The position numbers and the translations under genes are program-made. Under the pieces are notes generated by a model. It saw nothing but the letters and a program-made list of their open reading frames with translations. It did no database searches and was not told where the DNA came from. This document shows, piece after piece, positions 1 through 8,466 of a DNA stretch of 64,000 nucleotides. Within the stretch, counting starts at the first letter, position 1, and each line of letters starts with the position of its first letter. Source of the DNA: CAIYTF01 sp963664845 (lineage in GTDB: Bacteria; Bacteroidota; Ignavibacteria; Ignavibacteriales; Ignavibacteriaceae); contig OY761615.1 in NCBI GenBank assembly GCA_963664845.1, forward strand, positions 1,860,001-1,924,000, in the 5' to 3' direction.

Positions 1-327
1 GTTGAAATTCTGCAATACGAGCAGGAAGCATATACCGGTAAAGTTTATGGAATGGAAAAATATTATCCTACCTGGGTAATGGATGAATCAACACCCGTTG
101 TTCAAACCGGCATTAAAACCTATACCGATCTTTTTGACAAGGCTCCGGTAGTAGATAAATGGACCTTCTCAACTAATGGTGTTATGACCTGCGGTATGTA
201 TAAGATACCTACCATCGGATTTGGACCTGGCAATGAAATCTATGCTCATGCCCCCAACGAAAAAACACCAATTGAAGATTTGATCAAAGCATCTGCATTC
301 TACGCTTATTTCGCGCAGATTTGGTAA
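1..327 (+). CDS. YgeY-type M20 metallohydrolase, C-terminal part
   Basis: This is the last 108 codons of a gene whose start lies before the window. The reading frame is open from base 1 to the stop at 325-327. The C-terminal block GFGPGNEIYAHAPNEKTPIE carries the conserved His of the M20 peptidase dimetal site and closely resembles the end of YgeY-family hydrolases, which are associated with selenium-dependent purine/ureide gene clusters. The next gene is a transcarbamylase, and in E. coli ygeY also sits near a YgeW transcarbamylase, so the context agrees. Catalytic residues in the N-terminal part cannot be seen here. The substrate is unknown in this family; a cytoplasmic amide or peptide-bond hydrolase is the cautious statement. 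Confidence 0.8.
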   Translation, partial: VEILQYEQEAYTGKVYGMEKYYPTWVMDESTPVVQTGIKTYTDLFDKAPVVDKWTFSTNGVMTCGMYKIPTIGFGPGNEIYAHAPNEKTPIEDLIKASAFYAYFAQIW

Positions 328-344
328 GCAAAAATTTCGGGTTA

Positions 345-448
345 TCGCCGGATAAAAAACCGGCTTTGCACTCCCGGACGACAATTTCACTTCACGTGGA
401 TGCACGATAACAGTCGTCTGAGGATAGTCCCATAGGGATGAGTGCAAA
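345..448 (+). ncRNA. Candidate structured RNA leader between hydrolase and transcarbamylase
   Basis: The gap between the hydrolase and the transcarbamylase folds into nested stems on paper. A perfect 9-bp outer stem pairs 365-373 with 440-448. Inside it, 375-382 pairs with 413-420 (8 bp, one G-U) and encloses a CGTG/CACG tetraloop hairpin at 395-406. A second arm, TCCC-ATA-GGGA, lies at 428-438. A separate GCCGG/CCGGC hairpin precedes it at 347-364. The element ends 70 nt before the downstream ATG, so it could be a cis-regulatory leader or a processed intercistronic RNA. I do not recognise it as a known riboswitch class. There is no covariation evidence, only base pairing seen in this one sequence. 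Confidence 0.45.
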
Positions 449-518
449 CATAACCCTCTATGTATGAGATACTACATAAACTATTTATAAACTTGTAAAA
501 CTTAAATAAGGAATTCAC

Positions 519-1529
519 ATGGTTTCAAACCTCAAAGGCAGACATTTTATTACCGAAGACACCTGGACCAAACAGGAGTTGGACACCGTTTTCGAGACGG
601 CATTCGATCTGAAAAGAAAATTTGCAATGGGCGAACCTACCCGCCTTCTGCCGGACAAAACACTGTTCGCCATTTTCTTTGAACAATCGACCCGTACCCG
701 TAACTCCATGGAAGCCGGCATGACTCAGCTCGGCGGACATGCCCATGATCTGACCACAGATAAAATGCAGATAACCCACGGTGAAGTTGCAAAAGACACG
801 GCTATTATCCTCTCCCGCATGGGACACGGAATTGCCTGTCGTAACTGCTTCTACGGAACCGGTTTGAAATACCTGGAAGAAATGGCAAAATACTCCAGCC
901 GACCCGTTATGTCGTTGCAGGATGATGTCTATCACCCATTCCAGGGCCTTGCAGACATGATGACCATCTTTGAACATTTCGACAAAAACCCCAAGAAACT
1001 GAAAGTGACTATTAGCTGGGCATATGCGGAAACCCACTCCAAACCGCTTTCTGTTCCGCAGACACAGATTTTATTATTCCCCCGTTACGGAATTGATGTT
1101 ACCGTTGCCAACCCCAAAGAATTCCCGTTGAGCAAAGACATCATTGAGCGCGCAAAACGTAATGCCGAAGTAGGCGGCGGAAGTGTCCGCTTCACCAACG
1201 ATATGGACGCGGCATTTGAAGATGCAGACGTAGTCATCCCCAAAAACTGGGGTGGTTTCGGTGCATACAGTGTTGAAGATTACCTGGCAAACGAAGATGC
1301 CTGCAAAGCAGAAATGAAATCCAACCTGTCGAAATACAAGAGCTGGATCTGCGACGACAAGCGCATTAAACTTGCGTCAAAGCACGTGAAACTTATGCAC
1401 GCTCTTCCCGCAGACAGAGGCCGCGAAGTTACCGATGAGATCCTGGACAATCCCAATATTTCTATCGTGTTCGACGAAGCAGAAAACCGCCTCCACACCG
1501 CAAAAGCCATTATGGCATTGACGATGTAA
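519..1529 (+). CDS. Aspartate/ornithine carbamoyltransferase-family protein of unknown substrate
   Basis: 336 aa. The carbamoyl-phosphate site is clear: STRTR at residues 57-61 and HPFQGLAD at 139-146. The second half is atypical for ornithine transcarbamylase. The HCLP motif that contributes the ornithine-contacting Cys reads HALP (294-297), and the SMG loop is replaced by a PKNWGG segment that resembles YgeW-type transcarbamylases (PK-W). The C-terminal DEAENRLH is ornithine-transcarbamylase-like. It probably transfers or removes a carbamoyl group on a non-ornithine substrate, alongside the upstream YgeY-type hydrolase. The start has an AAGGA-type ribosome site (aaggaattcacATG). Annotation as argF would be unsafe because the substrate-side motifs differ. 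Confidence 0.75.
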   Translation: MVSNLKGRHFITEDTWTKQELDTVFETAFDLKRKFAMGEPTRLLPDKTLFAIFFEQSTRTRNSMEAGMTQLGGHAHDLTTDKMQITHGEVAKDTAIILSRMGHGIACRNCFYGTGLKYLEEMAKYSSRPVMSLQDDVYHPFQGLADMMTIFEHFDKNPKKLKVTISWAYAETHSKPLSVPQTQILLFPRYGIDVTVANPKEFPLSKDIIERAKRNAEVGGGSVRFTNDMDAAFEDADVVIPKNWGGFGAYSVEDYLANEDACKAEMKSNLSKYKSWICDDKRIKLASKHVKLMHALPADRGREVTDEILDNPNISIVFDEAENRLHTAKAIMALTM

Positions 1530-1556
1530 TCGGGTCTGTTCTGTTCCTTATTTTAT

Positions 1557-1583
1557 GGCTGCTCCAATACTGATGGGGCAGCC
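1557..1583 (+). terminator. Hairpin terminator after the transcarbamylase
   Basis: GGCTGCTCC (1557-1565) pairs with GGGGCAGCC (1575-1583) with one G-U pair and a 9-nt loop, followed by TTCTTTTATT. It is one of four hairpins in the window with a GGCTGC/GCAGCC core. Confidence 0.7.
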
Positions 1584-1740
1584 TTCTTTTATTCGCTCCC
1601 AATCAGAACCGCACAACCTGCTTCCATAATTTTGTTATTTAACAAAACCCCTTGTTATTTCAAAAAATGACCGCTGTTTTTGCTCAAAAACGCACTTTTC
1701 TGAAAACCAAATTCTTCATTTTTGAGCCATTTTCGCATAA

Positions 1741-1834
1741 ATTCACCGAATATTATGATACTCGGTGAATCGTTTCACTGAATATTATATTTATTTGTGA
1801 ATTAATTCACTGTATAGTATATTTGTTGGTGAAT
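1741..1834. repeat. Three tandem 30-bp palindromes with exact 32-bp period
   Basis: Three copies of an AT-rich palindrome, consensus ATTCACyGA-N12-TyGGTGAAT, lie at 1741-1770, 1773-1802 and 1805-1834. Unit starts are 32 bp apart each time, close to three helical turns, so dimeric proteins bound to them would lie on the same DNA face. The first unit has perfect 9-bp arms and the others are degraded. The array ends 32 bp before the ATG of the ATPase gene and probably includes its promoter. A further inverted repeat (GCTCAAAAA at 1682-1690, TTTTTGAGC at 1719-1727) lies just upstream. The most likely role is an operator array controlling the ATPase gene. Confidence 0.75.
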
Positions 1835-1866
1835 TAAATTCTTTTTTATAAACAGCAAATCGCACC

Positions 1867-2991
1867 ATGATTAACCGTCATTTGAGCAAAGAAATACAAA
1901 AACGATTAGAGACCAGAAAGGCAATCATCCTCTTTGGCCCTCGCCAGGTAGGGAAGACTACCCTTATCAGGGAGTTGCTAGACAACTTCGCAGGGAAATC
2001 TCTTGTCCTCAATGGCGATGAGTCCGACATACGGGATTTGCTCCGCTCTCCCACTTCAACTATGCTGAAAAATCTGACAGCCGGCAACGACCTTGTTTTC
2101 ATTGATGAGGCACAAAAGATAGAGGGGATAGGTAATGTCATTAAACTGTTCACCGATAACATTCCTGATGTGAAGGTTATTGCCACCGGCTCATCATCGT
2201 TTGTGCTTGCAGATAAAACAGCAGAGGTACTAACCGGAAGGAAATATGAGTTTCTGCTTCTTCCGCTCATGTTCAGCGAGTTGGTTGCCGATACAAATCT
2301 GCTTGAGGAGAAACGAACGATTGAGCAGCGGCTCATTTTCGGTTCCTACCCGGAGATTATCACCAATCCGGGAGACGCGAAAGAGCTCATCAAACTAATA
2401 GCCTCCAGTTATTTGTATAGTGATATCCATGCATTGGACATGATTAACAATGCGAGCCTGTTCGAGAGAATTCTGAAGGCGCTGGCATTGCAAATCGGCG
2501 GCGAGGTGTCATATTCAGAGCTCTCACGTTTGCTTGGAGCAGACAAAAACACCATAGAGAAATATCTGTGGGTGCTGGAGAAAGCGTTTGTTATATTCAA
2601 GCTTCCCGCATTCAGCGGTAATCTGAGAACAGAGATACGGAAAGGTAAAAAGTTCTATTTCTATGACAACGGCATCAGGAATGCAGTGCTTGGAAATTTC
2701 AACCCCCTTTCATCACGTACCGATGTTGGCGCACTTTGGGAGAATTATGTGGTGAGCGAGCGGATAAAGATGCACATAACATACAATGATGAAGTATCCT
2801 CGTATTTCTGGAGAACCACGCAGCAACAGGAGATCGACTATATTGAGGATCGGCAGGGAAAACTGTATGCCTGGAAGATCAAATGGTCACCAGGCGGGAA
2901 GCATAAGTTTCCCACAACTTTTATTGATAATTATAAAGTCGAGCAGGCAAACTTTGTCGACCGCTCAAATATTGAGAAGTTCCTTTTGTGA
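1867..2991 (+). CDS. AAA_14/DUF4143 family ATPase
   Basis: 374 aa cytoplasmic P-loop protein. Walker A is GPRQVGKT (24-31) and Walker B is LVFIDEA (about 76-82), followed by an STAND-like AAA_14 core, a winged-helix-like middle (VSYSELSRLLGADKNTIEKY) and a C-terminal DUF4143 region. In relatives the last region holds a PD-(D/E)xK-like motif EIDxI...YAFEIK. Here it reads EIDYI...YAWKIK, so the Glu of the E-x-K part is Lys. The role of this large family is poorly known. Members are sporadic, often single genes that look horizontally acquired. The gene stands alone, flanked by hairpins, with the palindrome array directly upstream. Confidence 0.85.
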   Translation: MINRHLSKEIQKRLETRKAIILFGPRQVGKTTLIRELLDNFAGKSLVLNGDESDIRDLLRSPTSTMLKNLTAGNDLVFIDEAQKIEGIGNVIKLFTDNIPDVKVIATGSSSFVLADKTAEVLTGRKYEFLLLPLMFSELVADTNLLEEKRTIEQRLIFGSYPEIITNPGDAKELIKLIASSYLYSDIHALDMINNASLFERILKALALQIGGEVSYSELSRLLGADKNTIEKYLWVLEKAFVIFKLPAFSGNLRTEIRKGKKFYFYDNGIRNAVLGNFNPLSSRTDVGALWENYVVSERIKMHITYNDEVSSYFWRTTQQQEIDYIEDRQGKLYAWKIKWSPGGKHKFPTTFIDNYKVEQANFVDRSNIEKFLL

Positions 2992-2996
2992 ATGAT

Positions 2997-3024
2997 CCGG
3001 TGTATTGCGATCACGATACACCGG
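2997..3024. terminator. Hairpin between convergent genes
   Basis: CCGGTGTAT (2997-3005) and ATACACCGG (3016-3024) form a perfect 9-bp stem with a 10-nt loop, midway between the ends of the ATPase and the amidohydrolase genes. No strong T tract follows on either strand, so termination is inferred from position. Confidence 0.45.
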
Positions 3025-3047
3025 AATTGATATCTTATCCATGCCGG

Positions 3048-4328
3048 TCAGCGGCCTGCTGACCCACCTTTTATTACAACACCATCACGCATTACCAATT
3101 TTACGTTTTCCAATTTCCGGATATCTTCAAGCTGATTGCCTTCAACGGCAATCAGGTCAGCGGTCATTTCAGGGGCAATCTTCCCGCGCTGTTTATCGAG
3201 GCCAAGCAATTCATAACCATTTACCGTGCACATTTTTAAAATTTCTGCCGCGGGGATTTCCGCTTCAATAAAGCTGTCAATATATTCTCTTGCCATCTCA
3301 CCGCGGTTCATTCCGTGATAGGACGCCTGTACATCTGTGCCAAACGCAATTTTTATCCCGGCCTGATATGCCTGCTTAAGCCTTTTCACGAACCGTGCGT
3401 GAGTTTTCTCTGCGCGCTCTTGCGAGGCACCGCCAGACATCAAAGAATGGACAGTGAAATCAGTGGTGACAAGCACTATTCCCTTCTGTTTCATCAGAAG
3501 AAGGGTGGAGTCGGAGAGGTTCCATCCATGCTCTATTGAGGCAACGCCGCCCAAGGCTGAGTTGTAAGCACCTTTTTCGGTCTGGCAGTGCGCCATCACT
3601 TTCAGCCCGGCACCTGCAGCTTCCTGAACAATAAACCGGATATCATCGGCGGAATACGAATACTTCTGTCCGTCAACCACTATCTTTATCACTTCAGAGC
3701 CGTAATAAATGTTCTCTCTGATCGCTTTACGCAGTTCATCTTTTGTGTCAGCAAAAAAATACTCGTCGTTCAATAAAAACTGTTTATCTGCTTTCATGGA
3801 AAACTGGCCGCCAAACGGGGCAATGATCCGGCCTGCAGGAACGATGAAAGGCCCGGGTACCAATTTGTCCTTTATTGCGCGCTTGAGAGCAACATCAAGA
3901 TACCTGCCTGAATTCCCTGCATCCCGCACACATGTAAATCCACATTCGAGCATTTCACGTGCATGAGCCGCGCCTTGCAATACTCTGTATCCCGGCGGGT
4001 CCATCACCACGGGTCCAAGATAATCTATTCCACTTTGGTCATAAGAGATGATAAAATTAATACACAAATGCGTATGCGCGTCAACAAGTCCGGGTAGCAC
4101 TGTCATGCCGCTGCAGTCAATCACCTTGCTGCCTGACGGTATTGCATTAGTGTCGCACAGGCCGGTAATTTTTGTCCCCTCAATGATGATGCATTTGTCT
4201 GTCAGTGAAACGCCATCGCCGGGATTATAGATGCGGCCGCATTTTATTGCAACACTTTGGGTAAAAACAGTTTGGAAAAGCATTAACGTAGAGAGAACCA
4301 GGGAATGACGGAACGACAATAATTTCAT
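3048..4328 (-). CDS. Secreted metal-dependent amidohydrolase
   Basis: 426 aa. The N-terminal hydrophobic segment (residues about 9-24) looks like a signal peptide, so the enzyme is probably periplasmic or exported. The amidohydrolase superfamily metal site is complete: HxH at 85/87 (VDAHTHL), a candidate carboxylated Lys at 215 (EVIKIVVDG), His 247 (MAHCQ), His 267 (SIEHGW) and Asp 332 (FGTDV). The overall layout resembles imidazolonepropionase-like and prolidase/Xaa-Pro-type amidohydrolases, which often carry signal peptides in this phylum. The substrate cannot be assigned. It is a single gene, divergent from the DUF1579-like gene. Confidence 0.85.
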   Translation of the reverse strand: MKLLSFRHSLVLSTLMLFQTVFTQSVAIKCGRIYNPGDGVSLTDKCIIIEGTKITGLCDTNAIPSGSKVIDCSGMTVLPGLVDAHTHLCINFIISYDQSGIDYLGPVVMDPPGYRVLQGAAHAREMLECGFTCVRDAGNSGRYLDVALKRAIKDKLVPGPFIVPAGRIIAPFGGQFSMKADKQFLLNDEYFFADTKDELRKAIRENIYYGSEVIKIVVDGQKYSYSADDIRFIVQEAAGAGLKVMAHCQTEKGAYNSALGGVASIEHGWNLSDSTLLLMKQKGIVLVTTDFTVHSLMSGGASQERAEKTHARFVKRLKQAYQAGIKIAFGTDVQASYHGMNRGEMAREYIDSFIEAEIPAAEILKMCTVNGYELLGLDKQRGKIAPEMTADLIAVEGNQLEDIRKLENVKLVMRDGVVIKGGSAGR

Positions 4329-4533
4329 TTTTAATTCCTGATACTAAAAAAACGAAGAAAACTTAAAGTGTTAATATAAAAGAACCAAACACACCGGAGA
4401 AACGTATGGTGACGGAAAGCATAGATTAATAATTTATTCATTATTTTAGTATGATCATTTAAGCCAATATGCGGAACATCTGATTCCCTTCTTCTCCAAT
4501 CCGTTTGGCGCAATTTAACCGGAGAAATATATC

Positions 4534-5049
4534 ATGAAAGCACTAACACAAATTTTCCTGTTCGCGTTACTCATTACCTTTACTGCTTTCGCCCAGCAAA
4601 CCTCCTTTCAAGATACCCTGCTTGATCATATGTCCGGGAAATGGACCCTTCAGGGCACCATTGACGGTAAAGAGACCACTCATGATATTGAAGCGTCTTG
4701 GGTATTGGCACATCAATATTTCCAGTTTCATGAAATATCGCGTGAAAAGAATGCGAAAGGTGAAGCAGAATATGAGGCCATTGTTTATATTGGCTGGGAC
4801 CAACCATCCGGCAGATATGTCTGTCTCTGGTTGGACGTCACCAGCGGCGGCGGATTGTCCTCAACTGTTTTCGGGTATGCCGAAAAGAGTGAAGGCAAGC
4901 TTCCCTTTTTATTCAAAGGTGGCGATGGCAGCATTTTCCACACAACATTTGCCTACGATAAGGCAACAGATGCCTGGCAATGGAACATGGATGGCGAGGA
5001 CAAAGGAAAACTCCAACCCTTCGCCCGGGTTAAATTAACAAGAAAATAG
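4534..5049 (+). CDS. DUF1579-like secreted protein
   Basis: 171 aa with a clear signal peptide (MKALTQIFLFALLITFTAFA) and probable cleavage before QQT. The mature part is a single lipocalin-like beta domain: a HMSGKWTLQGTIDG start, a repeated strand pattern and a YIGWD...GRYVCLWLD core typical of DUF1579/DUF1579-like proteins. The function of this family is unknown; ligand binding or a structural role in the envelope is possible. A good Shine-Dalgarno sequence (ggagaaatatatcATG) supports the start. A weak hairpin (5054-5077) follows the stop. Confidence 0.7.
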   Translation: MKALTQIFLFALLITFTAFAQQTSFQDTLLDHMSGKWTLQGTIDGKETTHDIEASWVLAHQYFQFHEISREKNAKGEAEYEAIVYIGWDQPSGRYVCLWLDVTSGGGLSSTVFGYAEKSEGKLPFLFKGGDGSIFHTTFAYDKATDAWQWNMDGEDKGKLQPFARVKLTRK

Positions 5050-5053
5050 CCTG

Positions 5054-5077
5054 CGGGAATATCCATTCGGTTTCCCG
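5054..5077 (+). terminator. Weak hairpin after the DUF1579-like gene
   Basis: CGGGAA (5054-5059) pairs with TTCCCG (5072-5077) across a 12-nt loop. An A-rich run rather than a T tract follows, so terminator function is uncertain. Confidence 0.3.
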
Positions 5078-5180
5078 GGTCAAAAAAAATCAGTTCCAAA
5101 ATATGCTAATTCCGAGTATGTTTAAATTCATGATTTTTCAACGACTCAGCCATTAATTATTAACAAAATTGAATTGCATT

Positions 5181-7160
5181 ATGGACGAACAAACCCAGGT
5201 CAAAGGATTACCCGAAAATGCCTATCGGGAACTGAAAGAAGGCGAAACCTATCACCCTGTAATGGAGCCGGGAAAATCCTATCCGGAAGTCACCGGATGG
5301 TCTGTTCTGTGGGGATTGGTAATGGCTGTTATTTTTTCTGCCGCTGCCGCCTATCTGGGACTTAAAATCGGTCAGGTTTTTGAAGCAGCAATTCCCATCG
5401 CAATTATTGCTGTCGGGCTTTCCTCAGTTTCCAAGCGAAAAAATGCGCTTGGCGAAAATGTTATAATCCAGTCCATCGGTGCCACTTCGGGTGTCATTGT
5501 GGCCGGGGCCATTTTTACTATCCCTGCATTATATATCCTTGGCCTTCCTGCTGACTTCTTCAAAATATTCCTGTCCTCAATGTTCGGCGGGTTCCTGGGC
5601 ATTCTCTTCATGATCCCCTTCCGCAAATACTTTGTCTCCGAAATGCACGGCAAACTCCCCTTCCCCGAATCAACAGCAACAACTGAAATTCTTGTTGCGG
5701 GTGAAAAAGGCGGCAACCAGGCCTTTGTTTTGCTTGTCAGCGGTATCATCGGCGGAATTTACGATTTCGTTATTGCCAGTTTTGGCTGGTTCAATGAAGT
5801 GTTCACTTCTCGTGTTTTTACTGTTGGCGAAAAACTCGCAGACAAATTAAAACTGGTCTATAAGATGAATATCGGTGCCGCAGTTTTGGGACTCGGTTAC
5901 ATCGTTGGGCTTCGCTATTCTGCTATCATCTGCGCCGGGTCGTTCCTCTCCTGGTATGTGTTCATCCCGGTTATCGCGTTCATAGGTGACGGCCTCACTA
6001 CACCGCTTGGCGCAAACGTAACTAAACTTGTCTCGCAGATGAATGCCGAGGAAATTTTCAAAAATTATGTTCGCCACATAGGCATTGGCGGAATTGCCAT
6101 GGCGGGCATTATTGGCATTATTCGTTCTTCAAAGATCATTGCCGGTGCATTCTCTCTTGCCGTAAAAGAAATTTTCGGCGGCGTGTCTCACACCATCGAG
6201 AAAGTGCGCACACAAAAAGACGTTGCCATGAGTATGATAGTGGCAATTTTGCTGCTTTCAGCAGTGGCCATTTTCATCTTTTTCTATGTAGGTGTTGTTT
6301 ATAGTGCCTGGTATGCGGTCATCGGCTTGCTCATCGTTTTAATTATTGCATTTCTGTTCACCACCGTGGCTGCAAACGCAACCGCTATTGTGGGAACAAA
6401 CCCCGTTTCCGGCATGACCCTGATGACGCTCATCATCTCTTCAATCATACTCGTATCCGTCGGGTTACGGGGAAATGAAGGCATGCTTGCAGCGTTGATC
6501 ATTGGCGGAGTGGTCTGTACGGCTCTTTCAACTGCCGGCGGATTCATCACCGATTTGAAAATTGGTTACTGGCTTGGTTCTTCACCCTACAAACAGGAAA
6601 GCTGGAAATTCCTTGGAACAATTGTTTCTGCGGCAACAGTTGGCGGCGTAATTATGATATTGAACCAGACCTATGGTTTCACCGGCAAAGATGCTCTTGT
6701 TGCCCCACAGGCAAACGCGATGGCAGCGGTCATTAAACCGCTTATGTCCGAGCAGGCCGCACCCTGGATGCTGTATCTTGCAGGAGCGCTTATTTCTTTA
6801 ATACTAACCATGCTTGGGTTGCCGGCTCTGGCTTTCACTCTTGGCATGTATATTCCCCTCGATCTCAATACGCCGCTACTTATTGGCGGGCTTATTGCAC
6901 ATTACGTATCAACCCGGAGCAAATCCGAAAAACGCAACAATGCACGCCGCGAACGCGGAACATTGATCGCATCCGGTTTCATTGCCGGTGGTGCTTTGAT
7001 GGGAGTTGTCAGTGCGGTGCTGCGCTTTGGCGGCTTCAACTGGATCAACGAAGGATGGGCAGAATCCAAGGAATCCATACTGCTCGGATTGACGATGTTC
7101 TTATTGCTCTGTTTCTACATGATCTGGGATTCACTCAGAGGCAAAGAAGACGCAGAATAA
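5181..7160 (+). CDS. OPT-family oligopeptide transporter
   Basis: About 659 aa from ATG 5181; a TTG four codons upstream (5169) is a less likely start. The protein is a polytopic inner-membrane carrier with some 14-16 hydrophobic segments beginning at about residue 40 (GWSVLWGLVMAVIF). The bacterial OPT pattern is visible, including GLKIGQVFEAAIPIAI near the N terminus, the KLPFPESTATTEIL motif at about 160 and the late LPALAFTLGMYIPL segment. Characterised OPT members import small peptides or metal-chelate complexes by H+ symport. The next gene, 58 bp downstream, is peptidase T, so uptake followed by intracellular tripeptide cleavage is a natural reading. No Shine-Dalgarno sequence is evident, as is common in Bacteroidetes-like genomes. 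Confidence 0.92.
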   Translation: MDEQTQVKGLPENAYRELKEGETYHPVMEPGKSYPEVTGWSVLWGLVMAVIFSAAAAYLGLKIGQVFEAAIPIAIIAVGLSSVSKRKNALGENVIIQSIGATSGVIVAGAIFTIPALYILGLPADFFKIFLSSMFGGFLGILFMIPFRKYFVSEMHGKLPFPESTATTEILVAGEKGGNQAFVLLVSGIIGGIYDFVIASFGWFNEVFTSRVFTVGEKLADKLKLVYKMNIGAAVLGLGYIVGLRYSAIICAGSFLSWYVFIPVIAFIGDGLTTPLGANVTKLVSQMNAEEIFKNYVRHIGIGGIAMAGIIGIIRSSKIIAGAFSLAVKEIFGGVSHTIEKVRTQKDVAMSMIVAILLLSAVAIFIFFYVGVVYSAWYAVIGLLIVLIIAFLFTTVAANATAIVGTNPVSGMTLMTLIISSIILVSVGLRGNEGMLAALIIGGVVCTALSTAGGFITDLKIGYWLGSSPYKQESWKFLGTIVSAATVGGVIMILNQTYGFTGKDALVAPQANAMAAVIKPLMSEQAAPWMLYLAGALISLILTMLGLPALAFTLGMYIPLDLNTPLLIGGLIAHYVSTRSKSEKRNNARRERGTLIASGFIAGGALMGVVSAVLRFGGFNWINEGWAESKESILLGLTMFLLLCFYMIWDSLRGKEDAE

Positions 7161-7218
7161 CAATTTTTTTTATGCTGGCTCAAATAAAATTGGAATTGAA
7201 TTAAAAACAGGAATCATT

Positions 7219-8466
7219 ATGTTTGATGAAAAATATCAATTTACCTGTGTAAACAGGTTCTTAAAATACATTACGTATGATACGCAGTCGGATGAGAATT
7301 CCGAAACCTTCCCCTCAACCGAAAAGCAGCTTATCCTGCTCAAAGACCTTGCGGTTGAACTGAAAGAATTGGGCCTTGAAGATGCACACATGGATGAAAA
7401 CGGTTACGTTATTGCAACCCTGCCGTCCAATACAGATAAGGTTGTGCCGGCAATAGGTTTCATTGCTCACGTGGACACTTCGCCTGCCGTTTCTGGTGAA
7501 AACGTTAATGCAATAATACATCGCAACTATCAGGGCGGGGATATTGTCCTGCCAAAAGACGGGCAGATCATCCGCGCCGAAGATAATCCTGATATGAAAC
7601 TGATGACAGGATATGATATTATTACTTCCGATGGCAGTACTTTGCTGGGCGCCGATAATAAGTCCGGTGTTGCTGAAATAGTTGATGCCATACATTATCT
7701 CCTGATGCACCCTGAAGTTAAACACGGCACCATAAAAGTATGTTTCACTCCTGATGAAGAAGTGGGACGTGGAGCCGAAAAATTCAATGTCGAGAAATTC
7801 GGTGCGAATTTTGCCTATACGGTCGATGGTCAAACCCGTGGCGAAGTGGAAACCGAAACCTTTTCTGCTGATGCAATGTCGATTGCCTTCCAGGGAAAGA
7901 ATATACACCCGGGTTATGCAAAAGGTAAAATGATCAATGCCATAAAGGTGGCTGCACGGTTAATGGATTCGCTTCCCAAAGATTCCTTTTCACCGGAAAC
8001 CACTGATGGCCGCGAAGGATACGTACACTGCTATTCAATGGCCGGCAATGAAGAAGAAACGGTACTGAAATTCATCATCCGTGATTTTGATGTGCAAAAG
8101 CTGAAAGAATACGAATCCTATCTTGAGAAACTGGCAAACGAAACCGTAGCACAATTTCCTGGAGCGCGCGTCACCTGCAACGTGGTTGAGCAATATCGCA
8201 ATATGCGCTACGTTCTCGACCAGCATCCCGAAGTTGCGGCTAACGCAATCGAAGCAATGAAACGTCTTGATATCAACCCGATCATGTCCTCAATACGGGG
8301 CGGCACGGATGGTTCACGCCTTTCCTATATGGGATTACCAACACCAAATATTTTTGCCGGGGAGCACAGTTTTCACTCAAAAACAGAATGGGTGGCAATT
8401 CAGGATATGGAAATGGCAGTTCGTGCTATTGTTACCATAGCACAAGTGTGGGAAGAACGGGCATGA
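7219..8466 (+). CDS. pepT: Peptidase T (tripeptide aminopeptidase)
   Basis: 415 aa, the normal length for PepT, an M20B dizinc aminopeptidase that removes N-terminal residues from tripeptides in the cytoplasm. Metal and catalytic residues are present: His 84 and Asp 86 (GFIAHVDTSP), Asp 146 (LLGADNKSG), the Glu pair 180-181 (TPDEEVGRGA) and a late His in the GEHSFHSKTEW block. It lies between an OPT transporter and an acetyltransferase. The last codons overlap the ATG of the acetyltransferase (ATGA), so the two are translationally coupled. Confidence 0.95.
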   Translation: MFDEKYQFTCVNRFLKYITYDTQSDENSETFPSTEKQLILLKDLAVELKELGLEDAHMDENGYVIATLPSNTDKVVPAIGFIAHVDTSPAVSGENVNAIIHRNYQGGDIVLPKDGQIIRAEDNPDMKLMTGYDIITSDGSTLLGADNKSGVAEIVDAIHYLLMHPEVKHGTIKVCFTPDEEVGRGAEKFNVEKFGANFAYTVDGQTRGEVETETFSADAMSIAFQGKNIHPGYAKGKMINAIKVAARLMDSLPKDSFSPETTDGREGYVHCYSMAGNEEETVLKFIIRDFDVQKLKEYESYLEKLANETVAQFPGARVTCNVVEQYRNMRYVLDQHPEVAANAIEAMKRLDINPIMSSIRGGTDGSRLSYMGLPTPNIFAGEHSFHSKTEWVAIQDMEMAVRAIVTIAQVWEERA

